A stretch of DNA of 64,000 bases. Source: Desulfoluna butyratoxydans (lineage in GTDB: Bacteria > Desulfobacterota > Desulfobacteria > Desulfobacterales > Desulfolunaceae). Below the pieces are notes generated by a model. That model was not told the origin of the DNA. It ran no database searches and was given only the letters and a program-made list of their open reading frames with translations. Of this stretch, positions 16,697 to 24,954 are shown in pieces. Within the stretch, counting starts at the first letter, position 1. Each line of letters begins with the position of its first letter. The translations under genes and the position numbers were made by a program. The stretch lies in assembly GCF_900699765.1 (NCBI RefSeq), contig NZ_CAADHO010000004.1:310001-374000 (forward strand), in the 5' to 3' direction.

Positions 16697-19102
16697 ATGA
16701 ACCCCGCAACAGACCCCCGTCAAAAGAGAGCCCAGCTTCCGGCGCGCCTTGCCCGCTTGAAAGAGGCGTATCTCAGCGTCAAACCGAGCATGACCATCGG
16801 CCGTGCCCAGGCCTATACGGCAGTGGCCGGAGAGTACCCCGAGCTGCCCAACAACCTGCGCAGAGCCATGGGCTTTAAGAGGGCCTGTGAGACAGCACCC
16901 ATGCTGATTCAGGACGACGAACTGATTGTGGGGCACCCCTGCGGCAGGGCAAGGGCAGGGGCCTTTTCACCGGACACAGCCTGGAAGTGGGTGCGTGATG
17001 AACTCGACACCATCGGCTCCCGTCCCCAGGACCCGTATGTGATCAGCGAGGAAGACAAAAAAATTCTGAGGGAAGAGATTTTTCCCTTCTGGGAAGGCAA
17101 GTCCCTTGAGGAAGCCTGCGAAGACTGGTTTCGCAAAGAGGGCTTGTGGGAGTTCGGTGCCGAGTCCTGCGTAAGCGATCTGACCTATCACATGTCAAGC
17201 GGCGGCGGAGACACCAGCCCCGGCTACGATATCATTCTCTTTACCAAAGGGATCGGCGGCATCAAGGCCGAAGCCGAGGCCCATCTGGCAGAGCTCTCCG
17301 GCGACGCCCCCGAAGACAAGGACAAAATATCCTTTTATCAGGCGGCCATTGAAACCTGCGAGGGGATCCTGATCTATGCTGAGCGCCTTTCGGCCCATGC
17401 TCGCGAGCTTGCAGGCAGGGAGCAGGATGAGAAGCGCAGGGCCGAACTTGATAAGATCGCCGAGGTCAACGCCCGGGTTCCGGCCCATCCGCCGGAGACG
17501 TTCCAGGAGGCGCTTCAGTCCATCTGGACCATCCAGTCCCTCTTTCTCATGGAAGAGAACCAGTGCAGCACCTCCCTGGGCCGTTTTGATCAGTACGTCT
17601 ATCCCTGCTTTGAAGCAGATCTCAAGGCGGGGACCCTGGACGACGCCTTGGCCCTTGAGCTCATGGGCTGCTTCATCATCAAGTGCTCGGAGATGATCTG
17701 GTACACCCCGGAGGCCACCGCCACGTACTTTGCCGGGTACATGCCCTTTATCAACCTGTGCGTGGGCGGCCAGAAGCGCGAGGGCGGGGACGCCACCAAT
17801 GACTTGACCTACCTTGTGATGGATGCCGTGGCCAGGGTGGGGGTCTATCAGCCCTCCTTGGCCTGCCGCATCCACAACCAGTCCCCCCAGGCGTATCTTC
17901 AAAAGGTGGTGGAGGTTATCAAGGCCGGGGGCGGCATGCCCGCCTGCCACTTCGACGACGCCCACATCAAGATGATGCTGAGGAAGGGCTTTGATTTTGA
18001 GGACGCCCGGGATTACAGCCTCATGGGCTGCGTGGAACCCCAGAAATCCGGCCGGATTCATCAGTGGACGGCCGGGGGCTTTACCCAGTGGCCCATTGCC
18101 ATTGAGTTTGTCTTCAACCGCGGTGTGCTGGCATCCTACGGCCCCGACAGGCAGGGGCTCGATACCGGCGAGCTGGACCGGTTCACCACCTTCGAGCAGT
18201 TTGACGCGGCCGTGAAAAAGCAGCTGGACCACATCATGGCCCTCACGGCCAGGGGCACGGTGATCAATCAGACCCTGGTTCGGGACATGATGCCCACCCC
18301 CTATATGTCCCTGTTCGTGGACGGGTGTATGCAGAGCGGCAAAGACGTGACCGCAGGGGGCGCAGTGCTCTACGAAGGGCCCGGAACGATCTTTGCCGGG
18401 CTGGGCACTTACGTGGACAGCATGGCCGCCGTGAAAAAACTCGTTTTTGATGAGAAAAAGGTCACCCTTGCCGAGCTCAAAGCAGCCATGGATGCCGACT
18501 GGAAAGGGTATGAAGAGATTCGCCGGGCTTGCCTTTCGGCGCCCAAATACGGCAATGACGACGACGTTGCCGATTTTATCGCCCGGGACATCGTGGACTA
18601 CACCGAGAAAACCATTAACGGGTTCACCACCCTTTACGCCCGCATGATCCACGGTACCCTGTCCCAGTCCTTCAACACCCCCCTGGGTGAGATGGTGGGG
18701 GCCACACCCAACGGCCGCTTAGCCGGCGCGCCCCTGTCGGACGGCATGAGTCCCTCCCAGGGGGCCGACACCAAGGGCCCCACGGCCGTCATCAAGTCCG
18801 TGGGAAAACTCAATGTGGAGTCCATGAGCCTGGGGATGGCTCACAACTTCAAGCTGATGGAAGGCTCCCTGGAGACACCCCAGGGCGAGGCCGGGCTCAT
18901 CGCCTTGCTCCGCACGGCCTCTCTTTTCGGCAACGGGCAGATGCAGTTCAATTATATCGATAACGACACCCTGAAAAAGGCCCAGGAGTCACCCGAGGAG
19001 TACCGTGACCTCATGGTTCGGGTTGCAGGGTACAGCGCCTTTTTCGTGGAACTTTGCAAAGAGGTGCAGGACGAAATCATCAGCCGTACCATGTTGGATT
19101 GA
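16697..19102 (+). CDS. Second CutC-like glycyl radical enzyme, substrate uncertain
   Basis: 801 residues from ATG 16697 (AGGAAGG upstream). It aligns with CutC without gaps in the checked regions: Cys445 and Glu447 in GCVEPQ, radical Gly778 in RVAGYSAFF, Tyr164 and Asp172 ([10 protein letters not shown]), Phe351 (MPF) and Thr458 match the choline contacts. The residue equivalent to Tyr506 is Phe462 ([10 protein letters not shown]). The N-terminal encapsulation extension of CutC is missing; the protein starts about 20 residues before the conserved core. No second activase is present. It could be a choline lyase isoenzyme or act on a related quaternary amine or alcohol. Isethionate lyase or diol dehydratase is less likely given the retained CutC residues. 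Confidence 0.9.
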   Translation: MNPATDPRQKRAQLPARLARLKEAYLSVKPSMTIGRAQAYTAVAGEYPELPNNLRRAMGFKRACETAPMLIQDDELIVGHPCGRARAGAFSPDTAWKWVRDELDTIGSRPQDPYVISEEDKKILREEIFPFWEGKSLEEACEDWFRKEGLWEFGAESCVSDLTYHMSSGGGDTSPGYDIILFTKGIGGIKAEAEAHLAELSGDAPEDKDKISFYQAAIETCEGILIYAERLSAHARELAGREQDEKRRAELDKIAEVNARVPAHPPETFQEALQSIWTIQSLFLMEENQCSTSLGRFDQYVYPCFEADLKAGTLDDALALELMGCFIIKCSEMIWYTPEATATYFAGYMPFINLCVGGQKREGGDATNDLTYLVMDAVARVGVYQPSLACRIHNQSPQAYLQKVVEVIKAGGGMPACHFDDAHIKMMLRKGFDFEDARDYSLMGCVEPQKSGRIHQWTAGGFTQWPIAIEFVFNRGVLASYGPDRQGLDTGELDRFTTFEQFDAAVKKQLDHIMALTARGTVINQTLVRDMMPTPYMSLFVDGCMQSGKDVTAGGAVLYEGPGTIFAGLGTYVDSMAAVKKLVFDEKKVTLAELKAAMDADWKGYEEIRRACLSAPKYGNDDDVADFIARDIVDYTEKTINGFTTLYARMIHGTLSQSFNTPLGEMVGATPNGRLAGAPLSDGMSPSQGADTKGPTAVIKSVGKLNVESMSLGMAHNFKLMEGSLETPQGEAGLIALLRTASLFGNGQMQFNYIDNDTLKKAQESPEEYRDLMVRVAGYSAFFVELCKEVQDEIISRTMLD

Positions 19103-19108
19103 TTCTAT

Positions 19109-19353
19109 CCCGGATATTTCATGAGAAAACGGCCAGACCGAGGTAATGGAGTGTTCATAGGGGTCGTTACTGTAAAAAAAAATAGATATTTCAAAAATAC
19201 AAAATGAATTCATGGCTTTCTGCTCGATTTTCTCACCCTTCGGGCGAGCCGAGTGCACCCATCTTCTGCGTTATCAGAGCCTTGAGGTAAACCACTACAT
19301 CTGCAGCTCTGATGCCTTGAATATGGGTGCACTCGACTCGTGAAATATCCGGG
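19109..19353. repeat. MITE-like element, copy A, with terminal inverted repeats
   Basis: Bounded by CCCGGATATTTCATGAG (19109-19125) and its near-perfect inverse CTCGTGAAATATCCGGG (19337-19353). Inside are nested inverted repeats CGAGTGCACCCA (19250-19261) with TGGGTGCACTCG (19324-19335), and ATCAGAGC (19273-19280) with GCTCTGAT (19306-19313). No coding capacity. A related copy in opposite orientation lies at about 34195-34318 and a terminal fragment at 35026-35057, so it is a dispersed non-autonomous repeat. It fills the gap between the second GRE and eutS. Confidence 0.65.
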
Positions 19354-19379
19354 GTAAGGCCAACATTTTTGGAGATGAT

Positions 19380-19739
19380 GTGAAGACAGAGGCAAACGAA
19401 CACAAACAGCGGGTCATCCAGGAGTATGTGCCGGGTAAGCAGGTGACCCTGGCCCATGTGATCGCAAGCCCCCAGCAGGGGATCTACATGAAACTGGGCC
19501 TCGACGACGAGGCCGGGGACGCCATCGGCATCCTCACCATTACCCCGCCGGAAGGGGTGATCATCGCAGCGGACATCGCCACCAAGGCGGCCGCTGTGGA
19601 GATCGGCTTTCTGGACCGTTTTGGCGGTTCCCTGGTGCTGGTGGGGGATGTGGCCGGCGTGGAATCGGCCCTTGAAGGGGTGCTGGATTTCTTCGACGGG
19701 GTGCTTCGGTACGCCTCTGTTGAGATGACGCGCTCGTGA
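19380..19739 (+). CDS. eutS: Circularly permuted BMC-H shell protein EutS/PduU
   Basis: 119 residues starting at GTG 19380 (GGAG five bases upstream). The N-terminal beta-barrel strand [20 protein letters not shown] is diagnostic of EutS/PduU, followed by [20 protein letters not shown] and [18 protein letters not shown]. EutS hexamers are bent and close the pore with a small barrel. It belongs to ethanolamine-type shells yet sits at the end of the choline locus. Confidence 0.94.
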   Translation: MKTEANEHKQRVIQEYVPGKQVTLAHVIASPQQGIYMKLGLDDEAGDAIGILTITPPEGVIIAADIATKAAAVEIGFLDRFGGSLVLVGDVAGVESALEGVLDFFDGVLRYASVEMTRS

Positions 19740-19845
19740 CCGGGCGGTGAGAGCATGAACCCAAAAACAAAAACAGATTCCCCGGAGCCGGTGCGAGTAC
19801 CGACGGCCCGTGGTGCATGACATAACACAAGGTGTTGAAACAGGC

Positions 19846-20415
19846 ATGAAATACAGAATTGTCATAGTCGATGACGAGCCCTTGATTCGCAAGGGTATCC
19901 GGGAAATTCTCGAAGGCGCGGGCTACGATGTGGTGGCCGAAGCCTCCGACGGCCTGGATGCGGTGGTGGTCTGCCACAAGCACAGGCCCGATCTGGTGTT
20001 GATGGACATCAACATGCCCCTTCTGGACGGTTTGAAGGCGGCTCGCATGATCCGCTCGGAAAAGACAGCAGGGGGAATCCTCCTGGTGACGGCCAACACC
20101 GGCAAGGAGAGCGTGGACCTGGCCAAAGAAGCGGGTGTCATCGGGTACGTGGTGAAACCTGTGAAGGAGGAGGCCCTTCTTCCCATGGTGGAGATCGCCG
20201 TGGCCCGGGCTGCCGAGATCGCCGAGCTGGAGGGCGACGTTGAGGAAGCCCGTGGTCAGCTGGAAGCCCGAAAGCTGGTGGACAGGGCCAAGGGCCTGTT
20301 GATGAAGACCTTCGATATCAGCGAGGATACGGCCTACAAGAGGCTGCGCAAGCTCAGCATGGACAAGCGCTGTTCCATGAAGGAGATCGCAAAGGTCATT
20401 GTCATGAACGCCTGA
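19846..20415 (+). CDS. eutV: ANTAR-domain response regulator, EutV-like
   Basis: 189 residues from ATG 19846 (an upstream in-frame ATG at 19810 lacks the conserved start). The receiver domain shows VDDEP and phospho-acceptor Asp54 in LVLMDINMP. The last 60 residues (ARKLVDRAKGLLMKTFDISE ... SMKEIAKVIV) are an ANTAR RNA-binding domain. EutV-type proteins bind paired hexaloop hairpins in leader RNAs and prevent termination of ethanolamine genes. No EutW kinase is adjacent, and I could not identify a convincing twin-hairpin target. The stop overlaps the start region of the next gene. Confidence 0.9.
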   Translation: MKYRIVIVDDEPLIRKGIREILEGAGYDVVAEASDGLDAVVVCHKHRPDLVLMDINMPLLDGLKAARMIRSEKTAGGILLVTANTGKESVDLAKEAGVIGYVVKPVKEEALLPMVEIAVARAAEIAELEGDVEEARGQLEARKLVDRAKGLLMKTFDISEDTAYKRLRKLSMDKRCSMKEIAKVIVMNA

Positions 20416-20416
20416 T

Positions 20417-21430
20417 GTGTTGAGGCGGGCCGTGGGGATACAGATCCTCAACGTGGTGATCGTGGACGGGAAATGGAAGGGTCGGCAGGTGAGGGCGATC
20501 AACCACCTCAACGGGCAGCTGGACATGGATGAGATCTATGCGCCGGGGGACCGTATCCTCCTTGCCGTGCAGGCGGTGGATGGAACCATCACCGATGCCA
20601 AGGCCATCAACATGTATCGCCAGAACTGGGAGCTGGCCCTCTTCGGTGTCTTTGCCGCGGCCCTGGTGATCTATTCCCGCCTGGTGGGCGTGAAGGCCCT
20701 GCTTTCTTTTGTGGGTGCCCTGGGCGTGCTGTGGTGTTTTTACATCCCCAACCTCCTCGATGGTGCCTCGCCTCTCCCCTTGAGCCTCGTGGTCCTGGTG
20801 CTTCTCTCCATGGTGATTATCTTTACCGTGTCCGGCATCACCCGTCAGGGAATTTCTGCCTTTTTGGGCACTGTCTGCGGCCTGGGGGTGACCCTGGGGC
20901 TGACCCTTTTTTTCGGAGCCCGTCTTCATTTAGGGGGCATGACCACGCCTTTTTCCACCCTGCTTCTGGTCCAGGGCGGTTACGGTCTGAACATGCAGCA
21001 TATTTTTTATTCCGCGGTGCTGCTGGGGGCCTCGGGCGCGGCCATGGACATTGCCATGGACGTGAGCGTCTCCATGGGGGAGGTCAAATCCAAGCGGCCC
21101 GATATCGGGGTGCGTGAGCTCATCGCCTCCGGGTTCAATGTGGGCCGCATGGTCATCGGCACCATGGCAACAACCCTTCTTCTCGCCTATTCAGGGGGCT
21201 ATCTCACCATGCTCATGGTGTTTGTCTCCCAGGGCACCAGCTTTTCCCGCATCGCCAATATGAAACTGGTGGCCGCCGAGGTCTTCCGGATTTTGATCGG
21301 CAGCATCGGCCTGGTCATGGTGGCCCCGGTGACAGCTGTCATCGCCGGGCTGCTCCTCACAGCCGGGGGGGAAGCATGGCAAACCCGTGGATGGCGACAG
21401 ACAACCACCCGCCTGAGGCGAGGCCAGTAA
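20417..21430 (+). CDS. YibE/F-family membrane protein
   Basis: 337 residues from GTG 20417, starting two bases after the eutV stop codon, so translation is probably coupled. About seven hydrophobic segments follow residue 70. Residues 5-60 form the soluble strand-rich domain (ILNVVIVDGKWKGRQVRAIN ... GDRILLAV) that YibE/F proteins carry after their first membrane helix. Here that first helix is absent, and upstream sequence is eutV, so the N-terminus is truly short. Function of the family is unknown; some members are thought to be small-ion or metabolite transporters. A role in choline/ethanolamine use is only suggested by position. Confidence 0.8.
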   Translation: MLRRAVGIQILNVVIVDGKWKGRQVRAINHLNGQLDMDEIYAPGDRILLAVQAVDGTITDAKAINMYRQNWELALFGVFAAALVIYSRLVGVKALLSFVGALGVLWCFYIPNLLDGASPLPLSLVVLVLLSMVIIFTVSGITRQGISAFLGTVCGLGVTLGLTLFFGARLHLGGMTTPFSTLLLVQGGYGLNMQHIFYSAVLLGASGAAMDIAMDVSVSMGEVKSKRPDIGVRELIASGFNVGRMVIGTMATTLLLAYSGGYLTMLMVFVSQGTSFSRIANMKLVAAEVFRILIGSIGLVMVAPVTAVIAGLLLTAGGEAWQTRGWRQTTTRLRRGQ

Positions 21431-21539
21431 ATCGCAGGTTCCCCTATAGAACGATTTTTTCTGTAACTATTCAGCAAAATGCCTCCGCCGAAATAATTTC
21501 GACTTTATCGCACCCTTCTTTTTGTCACTTCCCCCCACA

Positions 21540-21577
21540 TAAAAAAAAAGCCTCCGACTTTGTGTTGCCGGAGGCTT
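21540..21577 (-). terminator. Intrinsic terminator of the minus-strand envelope operon
   Basis: Read on the minus strand, AGCCTCCG (21576-21569) and CGGAGGCT (21556-21549) form a stem followed by a run of nine T. It lies 21 bases beyond the stop codon of the LVIVD gene and so ends the envelope operon. Confidence 0.85.
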
Positions 21578-21597
21578 CAGACCAGGTTTGCCAGACG

Positions 21598-23856
21598 TTA
21601 CAGGCCGCCTTCGGCGCTGTTGATGAAACAGCTCGATGAGGACGAGGAGGGGCTCTCCATGGGAGGGGCCGGTTCCTGGGGCGTGGTCTGGCTCAGTGCG
21701 GTCATCACCAGCCCATTGTACTTTTCGGCAAGGGCCCCGTGGACGGTGCCGTCTTTCACAAAGGCAGAGACCTGCTCAGCACTGCTTTTGGTGGTGTAGG
21801 AGGCCAGGGCCTCGGGGGCTTCGGGGTTGTTCAGGTCAAAGGTGAAGAGACCTCCCTCTCCTGCGGCGGCAAAGGCCACCTGGTTTTGGACGGCCAGGTG
21901 CTGATAGCTGCCGGTCGCCGGTGGCGGGATCAGGGCGACGGTTCCGGGAATGGCAAGGGGGTTGGTCACATCTTCCACGGCAATGCCCCGGCCCTGGTCG
22001 GCGATGAGGGCATAGGTGCGGCCCTCGTGGGCAAAGACCGCAACGGACACCGCGGTGCCGGGGGTGGCCTTTTCCGCAATCACGGCAGGGGCAGCCGGGT
22101 TGGTGATGTTCACGATTTTAAGCCCCAGTTCATCGGCAAAGTAGGCATGGGCGCCCAGGGTGGCCACATCCCGGGCGGTTCCCGGGGTAAAGCCTGCGAG
22201 GTTTGCGGCCCGGGGCGTGCCGGGAGATGCCGGGTCGGTGATCTCGACAACCACATAGGGTTGTGTGGCGCCGTTGGCCACACAGGTATAGGTTCTGGAG
22301 GCCGAGACAAAGGTTGCCACGCCTGTGGCGGTACCGGAGGTGTCTGTGGTGGAGAAGAGGACCGGGGCGGATTTGGTGGAGACGTCCACCAGGGTGAGCC
22401 CCTTGGCGCCGTCGGCGATGCAGGCGGTGTTTCCGGTGACGGCCACGTCGTGGGCAGGGCCGTCGTTTTCGTACATCCCCTCAAGGGACAGGTCCGAGGG
22501 CTCGGCAGCGTTGAAGATGAAGAGGCCGCTGTCACCGTCCAGAAGATAGACATGCCCGCCATGGTACCACACCGCATCCCCGCTCACCGGGGAGGTGACG
22601 GTCTGGATGTGTGCCGGGGCAGAAGGGGTGGCCACATCGATCTTCTGCAGGCCGTTTTCTGCTGCGGCCATGAAGGCGTCGTCGCCGATGAGGTCCACGC
22701 TGTAAGAGCCTCGGGTGTCGGCATCGTAGGCTCCGATAATGGGGTAATCCAGCACCACGCCGTCTACCGGAGGGGTCGAAAAGTCGATGACCTGAAGGCC
22801 CTTGTCTCCGTCGGCGAGAAATCCGGTGACATCTGCCACCACGATTCCTGTTGCATCCCCCGGGCTGAGGCTTCGCCCGGTGTTGACGATGGGGCTGGCT
22901 CCCAGGGCGGCGCCGGGAAGCAGGACCCTGAGTTTGGAGGCCACGGAATATTCGGCGTAGGCGTCCATGGCCGTGACGTAGGCGTAGAGGTTTCCGTCCG
23001 GTGCCTCGGTGGCAAAGAGCCCCGTGACCAGGGCGATGGATCCGTACAGGAGATTGCTTCGCATGTCCTTGGACACCGGGTCGGCAACCACCTTGGGATC
23101 GGTGACGTCAAACACCCGCAGGCCGTGATAATAGTCGAGGACCAGGGCGAAGGTCTTTCCGTCGAAGCGGCATGCCGTGGCGTTGGTATAGCCGCCGGTG
23201 GTTTTGTAGGTGCCGTTGATGTCGGGTTGCTTGTACCCGGAGATGCGGTCTGCGGTCTGGGTTGTCAGGGGCTCTTCCACGGGATTTTCCGGGTCGGCGA
23301 CGTTGATGACCCGCAGGCCGAAGTTCATGTCCGCAAGGAAAACAAATCCGTCATGATACCCCAGGCCCCTGGCGTCGATCTGCGGCACGGCCTGGGTCTG
23401 GGTTTCTGAAATGAGCCGTGAGCCCGGGTTTCCCGGGGCCTGGCTCAAGCTGCCCTTGAGGACCGGCGCTGGGGTGGAGGGCGTTCCGCTGAGTCCCGAT
23501 AGGTCGTAGATGAGCAGGCCGCTTTGTCCTGCTGCCACGTAAAGGGTCTCCGAGCCGGGGGAGGGGTTCACGTGGATGTCGTGGATAACGGTGCTGGTCT
23601 CCACGCGCATGGCGCTCACCGCTGCCATGGTGTCGCTTTGGAGGATGGAGACGGTGTCCCCCACGGACCAGACGATAAGGGGCTGGGCATAGTTCACATG
23701 GGCCCCCGAGGTCACGGCATTGGGGGACGGGTTTAAAAAGGAGGCCACCGGGGTGTAGGGCCATCGGGCCACGGCGCTCAGGGTTGCGGAGGCCAGGGCC
23801 TGGGTGGTGGCGGTGCAGAGGAGGAGCAGGGCAAATGTGCAGTGCTTGAGGTTCAT
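21598..23856 (-). CDS. Secreted LVIVD-repeat beta-propeller protein with Ser-Cys C-terminal tail
   Basis: 752 residues from ATG 23856 (GGTGGA upstream); a longer frame from 23937 starts with non-signal sequence. Residues 1-24 (MNLKHCTFALLLLCTATTQA) are a signal peptide. The body is many repeats of the LVIVD type, for example GLKIVNITNPAAPAVIAE and GLTLVDVSTKSAPVLFST, forming one or two propellers of surface or periplasmic proteins. The C-terminus is a Pro-rich spacer, six Ser and Cys-Phe-Ile, then ends within ten residues. Such linker-Cys-Phe-Ile tails occur on exported deltaproteobacterial proteins and may be an anchoring or sorting signal. Last gene of the envelope operon. Confidence 0.85.
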   Translation of the reverse strand: MNLKHCTFALLLLCTATTQALASATLSAVARWPYTPVASFLNPSPNAVTSGAHVNYAQPLIVWSVGDTVSILQSDTMAAVSAMRVETSTVIHDIHVNPSPGSETLYVAAGQSGLLIYDLSGLSGTPSTPAPVLKGSLSQAPGNPGSRLISETQTQAVPQIDARGLGYHDGFVFLADMNFGLRVINVADPENPVEEPLTTQTADRISGYKQPDINGTYKTTGGYTNATACRFDGKTFALVLDYYHGLRVFDVTDPKVVADPVSKDMRSNLLYGSIALVTGLFATEAPDGNLYAYVTAMDAYAEYSVASKLRVLLPGAALGASPIVNTGRSLSPGDATGIVVADVTGFLADGDKGLQVIDFSTPPVDGVVLDYPIIGAYDADTRGSYSVDLIGDDAFMAAAENGLQKIDVATPSAPAHIQTVTSPVSGDAVWYHGGHVYLLDGDSGLFIFNAAEPSDLSLEGMYENDGPAHDVAVTGNTACIADGAKGLTLVDVSTKSAPVLFSTTDTSGTATGVATFVSASRTYTCVANGATQPYVVVEITDPASPGTPRAANLAGFTPGTARDVATLGAHAYFADELGLKIVNITNPAAPAVIAEKATPGTAVSVAVFAHEGRTYALIADQGRGIAVEDVTNPLAIPGTVALIPPPATGSYQHLAVQNQVAFAAAGEGGLFTFDLNNPEAPEALASYTTKSSAEQVSAFVKDGTVHGALAEKYNGLVMTALSQTTPQEPAPPMESPSSSSSSCFINSAEGGL

Positions 23857-23939
23857 GATGCGATCCACCGTGAAGGAGCGGGTTCTGGGTTCTCGGCCCG
23901 GAGGCCGACGGGTTGTATGACACATGGGACCGGCCATGG

Positions 23940-24830
23940 TCAGAAGGCAACAGCGGCGGAAACCCCAAGGGCCTCCTCGTCGCCGAGCCGTGATTCAACG
24001 GTCAGGGAAATTGCCCCGGGAAGCTGCACCGAGGCGCCGACGACAAACCCGACGTTTTTTGACCAGGTGATGTCGTCTTCGTAGTCGATATACCCGTGGG
24101 GGTACCAGTAGCTCTGGATGGTTTTGTTGATGTAGCGCTCGTTGCCCGTGATACTGGAGATCCGTGCTCCGGCATAAGGATGAATGCCCCAGAGTTCGGC
24201 GGCGAGCACCACGGCAAGCTGAATCTCATCCAGGGTGGCGGAGTAAAAGGTGCCGTTGTCGCTTAAGCTGTCGTCTTCGAAGTCAAACCTCCGGTAGGTG
24301 ATGTCCATGCCGAGGGTAAAGGGCACGTCCTCACGAAAGGTTCCCTTGTGCAGGAGCACCGTGGTGCCGACGCCGAAGTAGAGATCCGACGACGACTCGA
24401 AATCGCTGCTGGTTTCAAAGCCGAAGTTGACGGTGGTGTCTGTGTGGTGGAAGGTGAGCTCGGTGTCGCAGGTGCCGGTAAGGGCGTAGAGGGTCCAGGC
24501 GTCGGACATCACCGCACCGATGCGCAGGCCCATGCAGGTGAAGGTACTGTCCGAGGAGCGGATCTGCTCATAGTGTCTTACCTCTTCGGTGGACGACCTG
24601 GGATCGTCCCATCGAACCCTTCGCTGCTGGTCGTCCAGGGTGTTGTCCTGGGCGTCGTACTCCACCGCCACAAACAGGGTCCGGGTGTCCGGATCCGTAA
24701 AAAGCCTGCCGTTCCACAGGGCAGGGTCTCCGATGTTTCCCACAGGTGCGCACCGTCCTGTGGCTGCGTGCAGCAACAGCAGCAGCATGGCGACGGTGAA
24801 GAGTGCTCGTGTGTGCCGAATGTCCATCAT
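23940..24830 (-). CDS. Predicted outer-membrane beta-barrel protein
   Basis: 296 residues with a signal peptide (hydrophobic MLLLLLHAATG within residues 15-26). The rest alternates polar and hydrophobic residues in strand-length segments, is acidic, and ends in Phe (ALGVSAAVAF), as outer-membrane barrels do. Three Cys occur in the mature part. No family name could be assigned. It lies between the heptamer repeat array and the LVIVD gene within the same minus-strand operon, so it is probably a surface or channel component of that system. Confidence 0.75.
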   Translation of the reverse strand: MMDIRHTRALFTVAMLLLLLHAATGRCAPVGNIGDPALWNGRLFTDPDTRTLFVAVEYDAQDNTLDDQQRRVRWDDPRSSTEEVRHYEQIRSSDSTFTCMGLRIGAVMSDAWTLYALTGTCDTELTFHHTDTTVNFGFETSSDFESSSDLYFGVGTTVLLHKGTFREDVPFTLGMDITYRRFDFEDDSLSDNGTFYSATLDEIQLAVVLAAELWGIHPYAGARISSITGNERYINKTIQSYWYPHGYIDYEDDITWSKNVGFVVGASVQLPGAISLTVESRLGDEEALGVSAAVAF

Positions 24831-24870
24831 ATATCCACGTTAGCCTTTCATTCTCAGCTTTGTCCGCTAT

Positions 24871-24954
24871 CCTCAGCCCTCAGCCCTCAGCCCTCAGCCC
24901 TCAGCCCTCAGCCCTCAGCCCTCAGCCCTTAGCCCTTAGCCCTCAGTCTTTAGC
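24871..24954. repeat. Heptanucleotide tandem array (CCTCAGC)
   Basis: Twelve 7-base units: eight perfect CCTCAGC, then CCTTAGC twice, CCTCAGT and CTTTAGC. On the minus strand the unit is GCTGAGG. The array overlaps the stop codon (24936-24938) and last codons of the upstream propeller gene and spans most of the gap to the next start. Copy-number changes would alter the spacing and possibly the C-terminus. Confidence 0.95.

Noticed and set aside
16697..19102. Isethionate sulfite-lyase or propanediol dehydratase
   Set aside because: The CutC-specific Tyr/Asp/Phe/Thr contacts and the GCVEPQKSG context are retained, unlike those families.
21739..23409. Plus-strand frame of 556 aa opposite the LVIVD gene
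   Set aside because: Glycine-rich shadow of a minus-strand gene that has a signal peptide, repeats and terminator.
24871..24954. CRISPR array
   Set aside because: Units are 7 bases with no spacers; a simple tandem repeat.
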